NCBI RefSeq assembly: GCF_000820225.1
Contig: NZ_CDDK01000018.1
Coordinates: 248,001-312,000 of the forward strand
DNA length: 64,000 nt
DNA from: Aeromonas veronii bv. veronii
Lineage (GTDB): Bacteria > Pseudomonadota > Gammaproteobacteria > Enterobacterales > Aeromonadaceae
Direction of reading: 5' to 3'
The notes beneath the pieces were generated by a model that was not told the origin of the DNA, searched no databases, and saw nothing but the letters and a program-made list of their open reading frames with translations. A program made the position numbers and the translations under genes. This document shows positions 17,246 to 26,730 of the stretch, piece after piece; the stretch's first letter is position 1; every line of letters starts with the position of its first letter.

Positions 17246-20200
17246 TCACGGCTTGCGGTTGGCGAGTTGACGCAGGGTCTGTGCGCTGTGCTGCAACTGC
17301 TGGCGCTGGTGGTCATTGAGCGGGCAGTGGCCCAGCACATACTCGGTGGTGGCCACTACCGTCTTCCAGCGTGGTGACTTGGGCAGGGTGTCCAGACTCA
17401 GGTATTTGTCGAGGGTGCGGGTCTGCGGGCTGGATCTGTCCATATAGACCCGCCACAGCTTGCTCTTCTCTGCCAGCACGATTTTGCCCTTGCCGGTCCC
17501 CTGCTGCCAGGCATCCAGGGTGAGCTGCATGGTCTCTACCAGCGCACGGCGCAGCGGCTCGTCATCCTGCTGGCGAATGAGGTCGTCGGCCAGCGAACGG
17601 AACTCGCCACCCAGGCGGCTCAGCTCGCCCAGCAGCTGTTCATCTTCGATGATGGCTTGCCGCGAGAGGTTCTTGAGGGCGTTCTCCAGCGCCATTACCC
17701 GGTTCTCATCCTGACGCAGCTCGGTACTCAGAGTGAGGGCGAAAGCGGCCTGTCCTCCGAGCGCGATGGGCAGGGCACGGGCGTTGAGTACATCTTTTTG
17801 CCCGGCCACCAGAAATTCCAGATTGTGTTCCCGCTCGCTGGCAAGGTCGGGCCACTGCTGTTGCAGCGGGGTGGCGAGCCACTCATTGAGGGGCTGCCCC
17901 TCCATGGCTTCCGGCTCCTGACCCAGCAGGCGTGCCATCACCCGGGAGGCAAACAGCACTGTGCCCTGCTCGTCGATAAAGATCATGGGGTCGGCCCCTT
18001 CGCCGAGCAGGGCCAGCAGGCGCTGCTGATCCTGATGCAGTCGATCCTGCAGGGTGAGGCGATGTTCGATCTCCTGCTTCAATAGCCGGTTCTCTACCAG
18101 CGAGGCGCGTCCGGCCTTGGCCTCCAGCAGTGCCTTGACTCGGGCAAACAGCTCCTCCTTGCAGAAGGGTTTGACCAGATAGTCGTTGGCACCGGCCCCG
18201 AAGCCCTCCTCGATATCCTTGGGCTGGTTAAGGGCGGTGAGCAGCAGCACCGGCAGCATATCTTTCGGGTGCTGCTGGCGCAGGCGGCGGCAGACGTCAA
18301 AACCGGAGAGGGTCGGCATCATCACATCGAGCAGGATGAGGTCCACCGGCTCCTCGGCCAGCTTGGCCAGCGCATCGTGGCCGTCACTGCTGGGCAGGAT
18401 GCGGTAGCCGCAGGGCTGCAGCAGATGGCGCAGGATGTGCAGGTTGATGGGCTCGTCATCCACCACCAGAATGAGCGGAGCATCCTCGGGGGGAGGGGGC
18501 AGATCGTCGCTCTCCCAGTCCGGCAGGATCAGCGGTTGCTGGCGCACCAGCTGATGCTCGATCTGGCGGCTGTCGAGAGTCAGATTGGCCGCTTTGCCGG
18601 TGGCAAGGGGCAGGGTAAAGGCGAAGGTAGAGCCAACGCTCGGCTCGCTCTCGACAAACAGCTCGCCTCCCATCAGGTGCACCAGCTGGCGGGTGATGGA
18701 GAGGCCAAGGCCGGCCCCCTGCTTGCTTACCTCCGGGCTCATCTGCACAAGCGGCTCGAAGATATGCTCCAGATGATCGGGGGCGATGCCGATGCCGGTG
18801 TCTGTGACCTTGATGCGCAGGAAGTTGTTCTCGACGATGGCACTGAGCACCACCTTGCCCTGCGGCGTGTACTTGATGGCGTTGCCCACCAGGTTGTAGA
18901 GCACCTGTTCGAGTCGTTGCTCGTCGGCCAGCACCGGCGGTAGTTCGGCCGGGCTGATATCCACCAGGGTGAGGGGTTTGGCCTGCACCAGATGCTGGCA
19001 GAGGTCCAGCACCAGCCGGATAACCCCCTTGGATGAGACGGGCTGGGAGTGGATCTCCAGCTGGCCGTAGCGCATCTGGTGGTAGTCCAGCAGATCGTCC
19101 ACCAGACGGGCCAGGCCGTCGGCGCTCTTGATGATGAGGCCGAGCTGCTTTTGCTGCCCTTCGGTCAAATCCTGCTGGCTGGCGAGCATCGACTCTGCCA
19201 TCCCCTTGATACCGTGAATGGGGGTACGCAGCTCGTGGGAGGTGTTGGCCAGCAGTTCATCCTTGAGCTTGTCCGCTTGCTGCAGGCTGAGGTTCTGCTT
19301 GTGGGTCAGCTTGACCTGCTGTTGCAGCTCCTGGGTCTGCTGTTCGATCAGTTCGATCTTGTCCTTCACAGAGCGCTGCATATGGCGAAACGCCTCGGCC
19401 AGCCGGTCGATATCATCGCCGGTGCGCTCGATGGCGATGGGGTGATCCAGCGCGCCGTCGGCCACCTGCTCGGCTGCTTCGGTCAGGGAGCGCAGCGGCG
19501 CCGTGATGGAGTGGGAGAGCCAGCGGGAGAAGAGGATCAGCAGTAGTACCGAACCCGCGCCCAGCACAATTACCAGAGTTTCCAGCTGGCGGATCGGGGC
19601 ATAGGCTTCCCGGGTGGAGATCTCGGCGATAAAGGCCCACTCGGTATCGAACACCTTCACCTGGGTGTAGGCGGCCAGCACCTCGTCATCCTGATAGGAG
19701 TGGAACAGCCCTACCCCCTGCTCGCCAGAGAGAGTCTTGGTGATGAGGGGTGTTTGCAGCGGCCGGAAATTGGGGCTGAAGCTGTTCTCGACGCTGAACT
19801 CCGGCGCCAGCCAGGCATCGGCGCGCATCCGCTTGTCGGGGCCGATCAGGATGGTTTCGCCGGTTTCGCCCAGCCCCTCCCGCTCCGCCATGATCTGGTT
19901 GAGCTTGTCCGGCAACAGCTCGAAAATCACCACACCGCGCACATAGTCGTACTGCATCACGGGGGCGGCCATGTAGGCGACCACCTGCCCGGTCAGCTCG
20001 TTTCGGCCAAAATCGGTGAATTCGAAGATCTGCTGCGGTTTCTGGCCGCCATCGAGGCGGCGTTTGATCTTGGCGAAGGTCTGGCCCAAGCCACTGCCCT
20101 GATAAGGTCCGGAGAGCAGATTGGTGGCAAAGTTAGGGTGCTTGGTGACCGAATAGACCACATCACCGTTGAGGTCCACCAGAAAGATGTCGCTGTAGTT

Positions 20201-20683
20201 GGACTTGCGCACCATGTCGGCATAGCCGCGATGAAAGCGCTGGTGCACCCGGCCATACATCTCGTCGGCGAGGATAAGCGCCGTGATGGAGGGTTCGATC
20301 TCGACCTGACTGTCCGGTTTGCGCAGTTGATCCCAGGAGCCTGGCAGATAGCGGGCCTGAGCACGGCTGCGGGCCTCCTGCGGTGTGGTGCCCAACTTCT
20401 CGAAGGCGCCGGTAAAGCCATAGAAACGGCCGATACTGTTGCCGGCAAAATCCTGCTGGGAGAAGTTGATGATCTGCTCTTTGAGGTTGTTGAAGTAATC
20501 CTCGAGCTGACTCTTCTTGATATTACGAACGGAGACCAGATGGTTGGAGGTCTGGGTGGTGAGATCCTTGCCGTGGCTGTATAGGAAGAAGAGGGTGATG
20601 ACCAAAAAGGGCACCATGCCCAACATGAAAAAAGCCAGCATTAACTGCGGCCTGAGCCCACGAAGCGTGAAGATCCATTTCAT
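17246..20683 (-). CDS. chiS: ChiS-type membrane hybrid sensor kinase/regulator of chitin utilisation
   Basis: Large inner-membrane regulator of 1145 residues. Order: TM1 (about 12-35); periplasmic Cache-like sensor (about 36-365); TM2 (about 368-390); HAMP; histidine-kinase dimerisation motif ANTSHELRTPIHGIKG; ATPase motifs NLVGNAIKYTPQG, DTGIGIAP and GAGLGLSI; receiver domain (LILVVDDEPINLH, LILLDVMMPTLSG); a PAS-like segment (PMIFIDEQGTVLFAS); and a C-terminal alpha-helical part. The order equals V. cholerae ChiS, where the C-terminal part binds DNA directly and the periplasmic binding protein represses activity in the absence of chitin oligosaccharide. The frame can begin at TTG 20725; ATG 20683 (MKWIFTLRG) is preferred although neither has a good ribosome site. 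Confidence 0.88.
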   Translation of the reverse strand: MKWIFTLRGLRPQLMLAFFMLGMVPFLVITLFFLYSHGKDLTTQTSNHLVSVRNIKKSQLEDYFNNLKEQIINFSQQDFAGNSIGRFYGFTGAFEKLGTTPQEARSRAQARYLPGSWDQLRKPDSQVEIEPSITALILADEMYGRVHQRFHRGYADMVRKSNYSDIFLVDLNGDVVYSVTKHPNFATNLLSGPYQGSGLGQTFAKIKRRLDGGQKPQQIFEFTDFGRNELTGQVVAYMAAPVMQYDYVRGVVIFELLPDKLNQIMAEREGLGETGETILIGPDKRMRADAWLAPEFSVENSFSPNFRPLQTPLITKTLSGEQGVGLFHSYQDDEVLAAYTQVKVFDTEWAFIAEISTREAYAPIRQLETLVIVLGAGSVLLLILFSRWLSHSITAPLRSLTEAAEQVADGALDHPIAIERTGDDIDRLAEAFRHMQRSVKDKIELIEQQTQELQQQVKLTHKQNLSLQQADKLKDELLANTSHELRTPIHGIKGMAESMLASQQDLTEGQQKQLGLIIKSADGLARLVDDLLDYHQMRYGQLEIHSQPVSSKGVIRLVLDLCQHLVQAKPLTLVDISPAELPPVLADEQRLEQVLYNLVGNAIKYTPQGKVVLSAIVENNFLRIKVTDTGIGIAPDHLEHIFEPLVQMSPEVSKQGAGLGLSITRQLVHLMGGELFVESEPSVGSTFAFTLPLATGKAANLTLDSRQIEHQLVRQQPLILPDWESDDLPPPPEDAPLILVVDDEPINLHILRHLLQPCGYRILPSSDGHDALAKLAEEPVDLILLDVMMPTLSGFDVCRRLRQQHPKDMLPVLLLTALNQPKDIEEGFGAGANDYLVKPFCKEELFARVKALLEAKAGRASLVENRLLKQEIEHRLTLQDRLHQDQQRLLALLGEGADPMIFIDEQGTVLFASRVMARLLGQEPEAMEGQPLNEWLATPLQQQWPDLASEREHNLEFLVAGQKDVLNARALPIALGGQAAFALTLSTELRQDENRVMALENALKNLSRQAIIEDEQLLGELSRLGGEFRSLADDLIRQQDDEPLRRALVETMQLTLDAWQQGTGKGKIVLAEKSKLWRVYMDRSSPQTRTLDKYLSLDTLPKSPRWKTVVATTEYVLGHCPLNDHQRQQLQHSAQTLRQLANRKP

Positions 20684-20866
20684 CTTGTGATTTTCAATTG
20701 AGAATCCGGTTATTAAGCCGCTCAAGTCTCGAACGAAAGCGTAATCATTTCAACGACTTTATCCCAAATTCGCTTGGTGGGTCACAGCTGGCTGGAGAAA
20801 AATGCAGCAAGGCGTTTAAACCCTGAGCAAACAGTCTGCATCAGGGCTTAAATTGCGAAAAAGGGG

Positions 20867-20894
20867 TTGTGCTGGCGCTCGTGGTACGTATAAT
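20867..20894 (+). promoter_or_regulatory. tRNA operon promoter
   Basis: TTGTGC (20867-20872), 16-base spacer, consensus TATAAT (20889-20894), followed by a GC-rich discriminator GCGCC. This is typical of stringently controlled stable-RNA promoters and lies 38 bases before the tRNA-Gly gene. Confidence 0.75.
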
Positions 20895-20932
20895 GCGCCT
20901 CGTTGTCAGGCAACTGGCACGAAAGCAGTAAC

Positions 20933-21008
<76 letters not shown>

Positions 21009-21065
21009 ATTTTCCATCGCACCAACGATGGAACACACTCTCAAGACAATCAGTCTTGTCAGCAT

Positions 21066-21139
21066 GGCGCGTTAGCAAAGCGGTTATGCAGCGGATTGCA
21101 AATCCGTTTAGTCCGGTTCGACTCCGGAACGTGCCTCCA
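21066..21139 (+). tRNA. tRNA-Cys (anticodon GCA)
   Basis: Complete 74-nt cloverleaf with acceptor stem GGCGCGT/ACGTGCC (one G-U pair), anticodon loop TTGCAAA reading GCA, T loop GTTCGACTC and encoded CCA. It lies 57 bases after tRNA-Gly on the same strand, and a T-rich run follows the CCA. Confidence 0.97.
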
Positions 21140-21187
21140 TCTTTTTTCTGTTTATCTTAATCATCACTATTCGAGTCTGAGCCTTGG

Positions 21188-21481
21188 TCAGTATCCTTGC
21201 TGTACCAGTAACTGCTCGCAGCCAGCCTGTTTCCACTCGCGCTCGAGATAGTGGCTCACATCCGCCATGTTTTGCCCCCGATATTGAAACTGCACCTCGG
21301 CACTGTGCTGGTTGAGATCCGCAATCCGTTGCTTCAGTGTGCCGCATTGCCACAGGCTGACGGTGGGCACGCCCCGTTCGGCCAGCACGATGGCATCTTC
21401 CCGATTCAGTTGCCACTCCTCCAGTTGTGCCCGTGTCAGGGCAACCATCAGCACCAGCAGTGCCACTTCCGGCAGTTTCAT
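21188..21481 (-). CDS. small secreted or membrane-tethered hypothetical protein
   Basis: A 97-residue protein I do not recognise. The N-terminus (MKLPEVALLVLMVALTRAQL) is a short hydrophobic segment that could be a signal peptide or anchor. The remainder is hydrophilic with two cysteines (LWQCGTL and KQAGCEQ) that might form a disulfide in the periplasm. The frame is open 17 codons further up, but GGGAGA lies a suitable distance before ATG 21481. It is transcribed towards the tRNA genes and divergently from the ybfA-like gene. Confidence 0.65.
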   Translation of the reverse strand: MKLPEVALLVLMVALTRAQLEEWQLNREDAIVLAERGVPTVSLWQCGTLKQRIADLNQHSAEVQFQYRGQNMADVSHYLEREWKQAGCEQLLVQQGY

Positions 21482-21693
21482 GCGTGTCTCCCTACTGCAT
21501 GTTTTTCCCCTGATAACTGTGGCAAAGCGCACGATTTTCGCAAGTTTGTTAATTGTTGGTTAATGACGTAACCCGTTTTCAGTATTTCCCGTTTTTCACC
21601 ATTTTTTTATAAAAAAATGCGTTGGTGATGTAGTAATCCTACATGGAGTGGGGTAATCTTTGTTCAGTGGTCTTACCAGTAAGGAGTTACATC

Positions 21694-21894
21694 ATGTTTC
21701 ATCCCTTTTCCCTGACTCAGATTATTCTTCGTCGCATTTATGTATTGCTGGTGGGCATTCTGGCTTTCCCCGTGATGCTGTTTCGCAGCGATCGTGCCCG
21801 TTTCTACAGCTATCTGCACCGGATCTGGAATAAAACCAGCACCAAACCGGTGTGGCTCAAAATGAGCGAGCGTGGCGAGCGGATCTTCTACTAA
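21694..21894 (+). CDS. ybfA: YbfA-like small membrane protein (DUF2517)
   Basis: A 66-residue protein with one central membrane segment ([16 protein letters not shown]) followed by the conserved block [20 protein letters not shown] shared with E. coli YbfA. The family function is unknown. ATG 21694 is preceded by AAGGAG at seven bases, which settles the start against the longer frame. A strong terminator 20 bases downstream shows a monocistronic transcript. Confidence 0.85.
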   Translation: [66 protein letters not shown]

Positions 21895-21913
21895 ACCCCA
21901 TTCGCACCATGTG

Positions 21914-21947
21914 CAAAAAGAGACAGCCAAAGCTGTCTCTTTTTTTA
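21914..21947 (+). terminator. intrinsic terminator of the ybfA-like gene
   Basis: Stem AGAGACAG/CTGTCTCT extended by A/T pairs, six-base loop, ending in a run of seven T. Confidence 0.85.
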
Positions 21948-22022
21948 TCTGTTTGCCGCAACTCCTGGCTCCCAACTCCCCGCCCCCGCTTGTTGATTTC
22001 TTGTTTCTTGAAAGTTGCATCC

Positions 22023-22050
22023 AGCCCTGCCTGTTGGCGGGGCTTTTTTA
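22023..22050 (+). terminator. second terminator-like hairpin
   Basis: GCCCTGCC-TGTT-GGCGGGGC followed by six T. It lies in the 437-bp gap between the ybfA-like gene and the bufferin operon and would insulate the latter. The rest of that gap is AT-rich. It includes a perfect palindrome GGGAATATCCC (about 22240-22250) that could be an operator of the bufferin promoter, but I cannot assign a promoter. Confidence 0.7.
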
Positions 22051-22331
22051 TGTCTGACACATCTCTTTTGATGGAAGCAGTGAAGAAGATTAACGGGATG
22101 AAAGCACCATATGGCACTTTACTCGTTCATTAATGGGTGGTCGTCGAGAAATTTCTAATGATGAAATAGCTGTTTAAAATCAATTAATTGAGTGTCTGTC
22201 TTTGGGTTTTTTAACTCTTTTTGTGTTTTTTTTGAAAGGGAATATCCCGTTTGCCGGTTCTATTGCAGGTACCCGGTTGCGACAAATCGGGGATATCAGC
22301 AACATCCAACGACATCAAAAGGAACATGAAC

Positions 22332-22595
22332 ATGAATGTTAAAAAAAGCACTGCTATCGCCTCCGCCATGACCGGTCTGCTGGCGCTGGGCGCCCAATTT
22401 ATCGCGGCACCAGCAATGGCTGCCGATGAAAAGGAGAAGTGCTACGGCGTGGTCAAGGCCAGCAAGAATGACTGTGCGACCAAGAGCAGCTCCTGCGCCG
22501 GTACTGCCAAGGAAGATGCTCAGGGTGATGCCTTTGTGGTGATGCCCAAAGGGCTGTGCGAGAAGCTGGTCGGCGGTTCGCTGCAACCGAAGTAA
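22332..22595 (+). CDS. bufA: bufferin-type RiPP precursor (DUF2282, BufA1-like)
   Basis: Precursor peptide of 87 residues for a copper-protective RiPP. A Sec signal peptide (MTGLLALGAQFIAAP, cleavage after AMA) is followed by a DUF2282 core with four cysteines in the family arrangement (EKCYGVVKASKNDC, SSSCAG, GLCEK). In characterised bufferins the MNIO enzyme converts cysteines to thiooxazole groups that bind copper in the periplasm; this chemistry is taken from the family. AAAAGGA sits eight bases before ATG 22332 and only two before an in-frame ATG at 22326, so the former is chosen. First gene of a four-gene operon. Confidence 0.9.
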   Translation: MNVKKSTAIASAMTGLLALGAQFIAAPAMAADEKEKCYGVVKASKNDCATKSSSCAGTAKEDAQGDAFVVMPKGLCEKLVGGSLQPK

Positions 22596-22666
22596 GAGAC
22601 ATCGGGCAGGGGATGGCCAACGGCCGCCCCCTGCATCTTCTCTGGTTGGCGAAAGCGAGTCTTGCG

Positions 22667-23515
22667 ATGAACCCTTTGATTGGCATCGGATTACGCACTC
22701 CCCATTACGACGAGATCCGGCAAACCCTGCCGGCAGTTGGTTGGCTGGAGGTGCATAGTGAAAATTACTTCGAACGGCACAGCCAGGGTTTTCAGGTGCT
22801 CGCCGAACTGGCGCAGCACTACCCCGTCAGTCTTCACGGCGTTGGCATGTCCCTCGGTTCTGCCGACCCGCTCGATCCGCACCATCTGCAGCAGTTGTCG
22901 ACACTGGTCGCGGCGATCAGACCGGCACGGATCTCCGAACATCTCAGCTGGGGCAGCATTGGCGGGCGTTATTTCAACGATCTGCTACCGGTGCCCTATA
23001 CCCGCGCCTCTCTGCGCAACATGAGCGACAAGATCCAGCAGGTACAACAGACTCTGGGTTGCCGCATGCTGATTGAAAATCCCTCCTCCTATCTGCAACT
23101 GCCCGGGGAGATGAGCGAGTGGGAATTTCTGGCCGAGCTGCAGCAGCGCAGCGAGTGCGGCATTCTGCTCGACCTCAACAATCTCTATGTCAGTGCTTTC
23201 AATCACGGTTTCTCTTGCGATGAGTATCTGGCGGCGATCGATCTCGCCACCGTCGGGGAGATCCATCTGGCCGGTTATACCGAGAAACAGCTGCCGGAAG
23301 GCTCTCTCTATATCGACACCCACAGCGCCCCTGTGGTGGCACCGGTCTGGGAACTCTATCGCCAGATCTGCCGCAAGCAGGCCATTCCGACCCTGATTGA
23401 GTGGGACCTCGAGATCCCGCCGCTGCCGGTCTTGCTGGCAGAGGCGGCGCAGGCCGGCGCCATTCTGGATGAGGAGTGCGCCATGAGTGCGCCACGGGAG
23501 GTGGCCCATGGCTGA
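22667..23515 (+). CDS. bufB: multinuclear non-heme iron oxidase (MNIO, DUF692; BufB)
   Basis: Peptide-modifying iron enzyme of 282 residues. It carries the DUF692 TIM-barrel signature segments: GIGLRTPHYDEI, VHSENYFERH, HGVGMSLGSADPLD, ISEHLSWG, ENPSSYLQL, LLDLNNLYVSAFNHG, EIHLAGYTEKQ and DTHSAPV. His, Asp and Glu residues in these blocks coordinate the iron cluster. It should modify cysteines of the neighbouring precursor. The frame opens earlier at 22556, overlapping bufA, but family similarity begins at MNPLIGIGLRT (22667). It lies 71 bases after bufA and overlaps the next gene by 8. Confidence 0.93.
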   Translation: MNPLIGIGLRTPHYDEIRQTLPAVGWLEVHSENYFERHSQGFQVLAELAQHYPVSLHGVGMSLGSADPLDPHHLQQLSTLVAAIRPARISEHLSWGSIGGRYFNDLLPVPYTRASLRNMSDKIQQVQQTLGCRMLIENPSSYLQLPGEMSEWEFLAELQQRSECGILLDLNNLYVSAFNHGFSCDEYLAAIDLATVGEIHLAGYTEKQLPEGSLYIDTHSAPVVAPVWELYRQICRKQAIPTLIEWDLEIPPLPVLLAEAAQAGAILDEECAMSAPREVAHG

Positions 23516-24260
23516 ACTGGCACAGCTGCAACAGCACTTTGCCGATGGTCTGCTGGGGGCGCCTGACGCCATTTCCCCTCACATCAGCTCCCGACTCTTT
23601 TCTGCCGAATCTGTGCTGCAGGTCTATCGCAACCACTTCATCCTGAGCCTTGGCGAGGTGCTGGCGAGCAGTTATCCCGCCGTCAAGGCCATGGTCGGGG
23701 ATGACTTTTTTGCAGCGGCGGCCCGTGGCTTCGTATTGGCCGAGCCCCTCAGGGAAGGGTGCGTCATGCACTATGGCGCCGGATTTGGCCAATGGTTGGC
23801 CCGCTTGCCGACTACAACCGGACTGCCCTGGCTGGAGGCGCTGGCTCAGTTCGAATGGCAGCTTGAGCGTGCCAGTCTGCTGCCGCTGGAATCACGCTGC
23901 TGGCCAGCCGAGCGTCTGGCCGCATTATCGCCGCAACAATGGGATCGGCTGCGACTCTTGCCGGCCACGGATCTGCTGCTGGTTGCCAGTGATTATCCGG
24001 TGCTGGCCCTGTGGCAGATGGCGCTGCACGGTGGTGAAGCGGTGGAGGTGCTTGATGCCCCCGTCTGGCTGGCATTGAAGAAACAGCCGGATTGCCGGGT
24101 TGCCCCCTTGCCCCTGACGGTGGGTGAGTGGGCGCTGCTACAGGGATGTCTCGCTGGTACGGCGCTGGTCGATCTGCTGGCGGCCGACCCTGCGGCCAGT
24201 GAACATCTCACTCGCCTGATAACCCTTGGTCTGCTGGTGGATATGGAGGTAATGCCATGA
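23508..24260 (+). CDS. bufC: DUF2063 partner protein of the MNIO enzyme (BufC)
   Basis: Product of 250 residues. The N-terminal DUF2063 domain is recognisable (LQQHFADGLLG, VYRNHFILSLGEVLASSYPAVKAMVGDDFF, PLREGCVMHYGAGF), followed by a C-terminal winged-helix-like part. In bufferin and related MNIO systems this protein binds the precursor leader and presents it to the oxidase. GGGAGG precedes ATG 23508, which overlaps the end of bufB, and the stop overlaps the next start as ATGA. Tight coupling supports a protein complex. Confidence 0.9.
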   Translation: MAELAQLQQHFADGLLGAPDAISPHISSRLFSAESVLQVYRNHFILSLGEVLASSYPAVKAMVGDDFFAAAARGFVLAEPLREGCVMHYGAGFGQWLARLPTTTGLPWLEALAQFEWQLERASLLPLESRCWPAERLAALSPQQWDRLRLLPATDLLLVASDYPVLALWQMALHGGEAVEVLDAPVWLALKKQPDCRVAPLPLTVGEWALLQGCLAGTALVDLLAADPAASEHLTRLITLGLLVDMEVMP

Positions 24261-24700
24261 TGGCAAACAAATGGCTGGCGCTGGCCAGCTCGAGTGGTGA
24301 TTTGCCGCGCTGGAGCAGTACTGGTGTGCTGTTGCTGGCGCGGCTGTGGGTCGCGTCGGTTTTTATCACTTCAGGCTGGCTCAAGCTGACGGCGTGGGAG
24401 TCCACCCTCTATCTGTTTGAATCCGAGTATCAGGTGCCCCTGCTGCCCTGGTTGTGGGCTGCTTATCTGGGGACGGCGACCGAGTTGTTGCTGCCGCTCT
24501 TCCTGCTGGCGGGGCTTTTTACTCGCCCGGCCGCCTTGCTGCTGTTTGGCTTCAATATCATGGCGGTGATCTCCTACCCGACCCTCTGGGCGGGTGGCTT
24601 TTACGATCACCAGCTGTGGGGCTGGATGCTGCTGACCCTGATCATCTGGGGCGGCGGTGTGCTGAGCCTGGATCACTGGCTGACACGTCGCAACCATTGA
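24257..24700 (+). CDS. DoxX-family membrane protein of the bufferin operon
   Basis: Inner-membrane protein of 147 residues with four hydrophobic segments. DoxX features include LLLARLWVASVFITSGWLKL at the first helix and AAYLGTATELLLPLFLLAGLFTRPAAL in the second and third. DoxX-like proteins are frequent last members of bufferin operons, where their role is not established; a link to redox chemistry or quinones is only suggested by the family. Its start overlaps the bufC stop by four bases and a terminator follows after 23 bases. Confidence 0.88.
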   Translation: MMANKWLALASSSGDLPRWSSTGVLLLARLWVASVFITSGWLKLTAWESTLYLFESEYQVPLLPWLWAAYLGTATELLLPLFLLAGLFTRPAALLLFGFNIMAVISYPTLWAGGFYDHQLWGWMLLTLIIWGGGVLSLDHWLTRRNH

Positions 24701-24723
24701 TTTATCGATGATTTCCCCCAATC

Positions 24724-24752
24724 ACAAAGAGCGCCACAAGGCGCTCTTTGTC
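24724..24752 (+). terminator. intrinsic terminator of the bufferin operon
   Basis: Eleven-pair stem CAAAGAGCGCC/GGCGCTCTTTG with an ACAA loop, ending in T-rich sequence. Confidence 0.75.
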
Positions 24753-24798
24753 ATAATGACGGCCGGCGAAATCTCCCATGAGAGAAAAGGAGCAGCCA

Positions 24799-25278
24799 AT
24801 GATTATTCGTCAGGCAAGGGCCGCAGATATTCCCGCACTGGTGGCGCTGCGCATGGAGCTGTTTTGTGAGGTCGGTGAGCTGGTGACGCCGCAGGCAGAC
24901 CCGGCCTTGTGGCAGGCCACCCTTGACTATTTCACCCGGGCGATGAGTGAAGAGAGTGCTTTATCATGGCTGGCTGAGGCCGATACGCAGAAGGGCGGCA
25001 AACAGATCGTGGCGGCCGGGACGCTGGCACTATTTGTACGGCCACCCTATCCCGGCAATCTGGCGGGTGTGGAGGGGTATCTGCTCAATATGTATACGCG
25101 GTCACAATGGCGCCAGCAGGGGATCGCCACGGCGCTGCTCGATGCCATTACAGCCTTCGCCAGCGCGCGTCAGCTGGGCAAGGTGTGGCTCCATGCCAGC
25201 GAGCAGGGGCGCCCTCTCTATGAGCGGATCGGCTTTGTCGCCAATCCGGCCTATCTGGAGTGGGACCTGGCACCTTAA
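24799..25278 (+). CDS. GNAT-family N-acetyltransferase
   Basis: Cytoplasmic acetyl-CoA-dependent transferase of 159 residues. The N-terminal strand-helix (MIIRQARAADIPALVALRMEL) and the acetyl-CoA-binding motif A (NMYTRSQWRQQGIATALLDAI, about 105-125; pattern Q/R-x-x-G-x-A) are clear, with the late YERIGF motif near the C-terminus. Substrate unknown. AAAGGAG before ATG 24799 decides the start. It is the only gene of its unit, placed between the bufferin terminator and a chemoreceptor. Confidence 0.85.
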   Translation: MIIRQARAADIPALVALRMELFCEVGELVTPQADPALWQATLDYFTRAMSEESALSWLAEADTQKGGKQIVAAGTLALFVRPPYPGNLAGVEGYLLNMYTRSQWRQQGIATALLDAITAFASARQLGKVWLHASEQGRPLYERIGFVANPAYLEWDLAP

Positions 25279-25368
25279 TCGATGGGCCCCCGTTATCTCT
25301 ATGGTTTCTCGTCTAAAGTTCATGCAGATGTGACGTAGTTGTAACCAGGTAATAGAGGGGCAGGGCAT

Positions 25369-26670
25369 ATGTTCAACTTCAAACTCAAAGCGGAATTACA
25401 AGCGTGCCAAATGCAGTTGGCCCAGGCCCAAGCATTTATTGATGCAGTAAAAGTCGGTGTCGCTACCATCAGTTTCACTCCAAGCGGCGAGATCCTCGAG
25501 GCGAACCCGTTGTTTCTGAATGTGGTGGGCTATAGCGAGCAGGAGGTGATTGGTAAACACCACCGGATTTTTTGTGATGCCCACTACGTCCAGTCATCCT
25601 CCTACGCCCAGTTTTGGGAACAGCTGCGTCAGGGGCATAGCCACAGTGGCACTTACCAACGCTTTGATAAACAGGGTCGGGAGTTGTGGCTGGAGGCGAC
25701 CTACTTCCCGGTCAAGCTTGACGGCAAGGTGGTCAGGGTGGTCAAGATAGCCTCCGATATCACCGAGAGTTATCAGCAGTTGAGTCGTCAGAAAGCGATC
25801 ATCTCGGCACTCGATCGGGCGCTCGCCATTATCGAGTTCACCCCCATGGGGGAGATTGTGACGGCCAATCAGAATTTCCTCTCCTGCGTCGGTTACTCCC
25901 TTTCGCAGCTCAAGGGGCAGCATCACAGGCTGTTTTGCGATGAGAGCTTCTATCGCGAGCAACCCCACTTCTGGGACGATCTGGCCCACGGCCAGCTCAA
26001 GTCTGGGCTGTTCAGTCGCCGTGACAGCCACGGCAACGAGATCTGGCTGGAGGCTACCTACAACCCCATCAAGGATGAGAGCGGCAAGGTGGTCAAGGTG
26101 ATCAAGTTTGCCAGTGAGGTGACAGAGCGGATCAAGCGCGCCCAGGCAGTGAGCGAGGCGGCCAACATAGCCCAGACCATTTCGCAGGAGACCACCCGCT
26201 TTGCCGAAACCGGGTCTGAACTGCTGGCGGCATCGGTTGCCATCTCCAGCGCCATTTCCGAACAGGTGAGTCGCACTTCCGGCCTGATTGGCCAGCTCAA
26301 TGAGCAGTCGAAAAGCATTGAAGCCATTGTCTCTACTATTAGTAGCATTGCCGAGCAGACCAATCTGCTGGCCCTTAACGCAGCCATCGAGGCTGCCCGG
26401 GCCGGCGATCAGGGGCGCGGCTTTGCGGTGGTGGCCGACGAGGTACGTCAGCTGGCTGCGCGCACCTCCCTCTCGACCGGCGAGATCGCCAGCGTGGTTC
26501 AGAAAAACCGCGAACTGACGGCCCAGATCACCGGCAACATCAATGAGGTGGCCACCAGCGCCCAGCGTGGCAAGGAGCAGATCGGCGAGGTGAGTGGCGT
26601 GATGGCACAGATAGAGCAGGGTGCCATCAATGTGACCGAGACAGTCTCCAATCTGGCAATCGGCTCCTGA
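25369..26670 (+). CDS. soluble PAS-PAS methyl-accepting chemotaxis protein (BdlA-like)
   Basis: Cytoplasmic chemoreceptor of 433 residues without any membrane segment. Two tandem PAS domains (about 20-135 and 140-260), each with the HHR-FCD and LEATY-P-K-D/G segments that are nearly repeated between them, are followed by a short signalling domain with the tip [22 protein letters not shown]. The layout resembles Pseudomonas BdlA and related redox/heme or FAD-sensing receptors involved in taxis or biofilm dispersal. The ligand cannot be told. The signalling domain is short and the protein ends shortly after it (NLAIGS). It is preceded by AGGGGCAGGG at ATG 25369 and followed by a terminator. Confidence 0.88.
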   Translation: MFNFKLKAELQACQMQLAQAQAFIDAVKVGVATISFTPSGEILEANPLFLNVVGYSEQEVIGKHHRIFCDAHYVQSSSYAQFWEQLRQGHSHSGTYQRFDKQGRELWLEATYFPVKLDGKVVRVVKIASDITESYQQLSRQKAIISALDRALAIIEFTPMGEIVTANQNFLSCVGYSLSQLKGQHHRLFCDESFYREQPHFWDDLAHGQLKSGLFSRRDSHGNEIWLEATYNPIKDESGKVVKVIKFASEVTERIKRAQAVSEAANIAQTISQETTRFAETGSELLAASVAISSAISEQVSRTSGLIGQLNEQSKSIEAIVSTISSIAEQTNLLALNAAIEAARAGDQGRGFAVVADEVRQLAARTSLSTGEIASVVQKNRELTAQITGNINEVATSAQRGKEQIGEVSGVMAQIEQGAINVTETVSNLAIGS

Positions 26671-26691
26671 CGGTTATTGATTGTTGAACGA

Positions 26692-26730
26692 GGCACCGAT
26701 CGGATGATAATCCCATCGGTGCTTATTTAT
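26692..26730 (+). terminator. probable intrinsic terminator
   Basis: GCACCGAT...ATCGGTGC stem with a 14-base loop region followed by TTATTTATT, 20 bases after the soluble chemoreceptor stop. Confidence 0.6.
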
